DNA of 15,640 nt, taken from assembly GCA_036397975.1 (NCBI GenBank), contig DASWHW010000145.1, positions 1 through 15,640 on the forward strand. The letters are read 5' to 3'. The stretch is from SZUA-287 sp036397975. Its GTDB lineage: Bacteria; Bacteroidota; Ignavibacteria; UBA10030; UBA6906. Numbering within the stretch: position 1 is the stretch's first letter; each line of letters opens with the position of its first letter. This document shows, piece after piece, positions 15,481 through 15,640 of the stretch. The notes below the pieces were generated by a model. The model was not told the DNA's origin. It did no database searches and worked only from the letters and a program-made list of their open reading frames with translations. A program made the position numbers and the translations under genes.

Positions 15481-15640
15481 TCATTTATTTTTGTCGTATG
15501 CGATCGCAATTGCCCTTCTCACCATTCTTGCTGTAAATCCACCCCTATCAAGAAACGTATCTTGCACCATCCCCACCAATATTACAGCATCCGCCCCAAT
15601 GGATGTGGCGTTTTCCATGAATACTCGGTTCTTTGTCGAA
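15481..15640 (-). CDS. Partial paralogue of the adjacent lipoprotein gene (cut by window end)
   Basis: Reading the minus strand from 15639 the frame gives STKNRVFMENATSIGADAVI, then LVGMVQDTFLDR, TARMVRRAIAIAY and DKNK, with TGA at 15481-15483. It aligns without gaps until near the end to the neighbour's STKTRAILDITRIVGADAVI and following residues, so these are tandem duplicates. Its start, and any signal peptide or lipobox, lie beyond the window. It would be the upstream gene of a two-gene (or longer) minus-strand operon. Confidence 0.8.
   Translation of the reverse strand, partial: STKNRVFMENATSIGADAVILVGMVQDTFLDRGGFTARMVRRAIAIAYDKNK

Noticed and set aside
1..15640. CRISPR array, tRNA or rRNA genes
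   Set aside because: No regularly spaced direct repeats, no recognisable tRNA cloverleaf sequence and no rRNA-like conserved stretch were seen on either strand.

Overview
This window looks like chromosomal DNA from a bacterium of the Bacteroidota/Chlorobiota side of the FCB group (Ignavibacteria- or Kapabacteria-like). The main reason is that two large secreted proteins, and one gene relic, end in the C-terminal domain typical of type IX secretion (T9SS) cargo in these lineages, with an NYPNPFNP core, a V/IYNxLGQ segment and a final basic KKMxL tail. The lineage is inferred from these domains only; no rRNA or other marker gene is present.

Layout. (1) Positions 168-5893 hold two consecutive plus-strand genes for T9SS-exported surface or extracellular proteins: a 906-residue protein with a papain-like Cys/His/Asp pattern, and a 985-residue beta-helix plus FG-GAP-repeat protein. 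(2) Positions 5894-8653 are an accessory scrap region: a frameshifted N-terminal relic of an IS481-type transposase (minus strand), an intact but strikingly AT-rich class I methyltransferase gene (minus), an imperfect 70-bp palindrome, a repetitive cttggcg-type motif, a 9-bp inverted repeat, and a decayed paralogue of the upstream beta-helix gene in which the N-terminus is fused directly to the sorting domain. A rho-independent terminator closes this region. (3) Positions 8762-10683 hold uvrC, preceded by a sigma70-like promoter placed so that the mRNA could be leaderless. (4) Positions 10766-15033 hold a compact plus-strand cluster: an SLC13-type permease with two TrkA-C domains, an MscS mechanosensitive channel, an MscS-related TM-helix protein without the MscS beta domain, and an amidohydrolase. 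(5) Converging from the right edge are two tandem paralogous small-protein genes on the minus strand; the inner one is a complete lipoprotein and the outer one is cut by the window end.

How the parts fit: the permease/MscS/TM-helix set suggests an ion, solute and turgor-handling unit (inference from adjacency and families). uvrC is nucleotide-excision-repair housekeeping. The 5894-8653 interval shows a history of insertion, horizontal acquisition and recombination between T9SS cargo genes. I see no CRISPR array, tRNA, rRNA or intact mobile element. The most unusual items are the deletion-fusion relic, the AT-rich methyltransferase island with its attC-like palindrome, the possible leaderless uvrC, and the tandem lipoprotein family.
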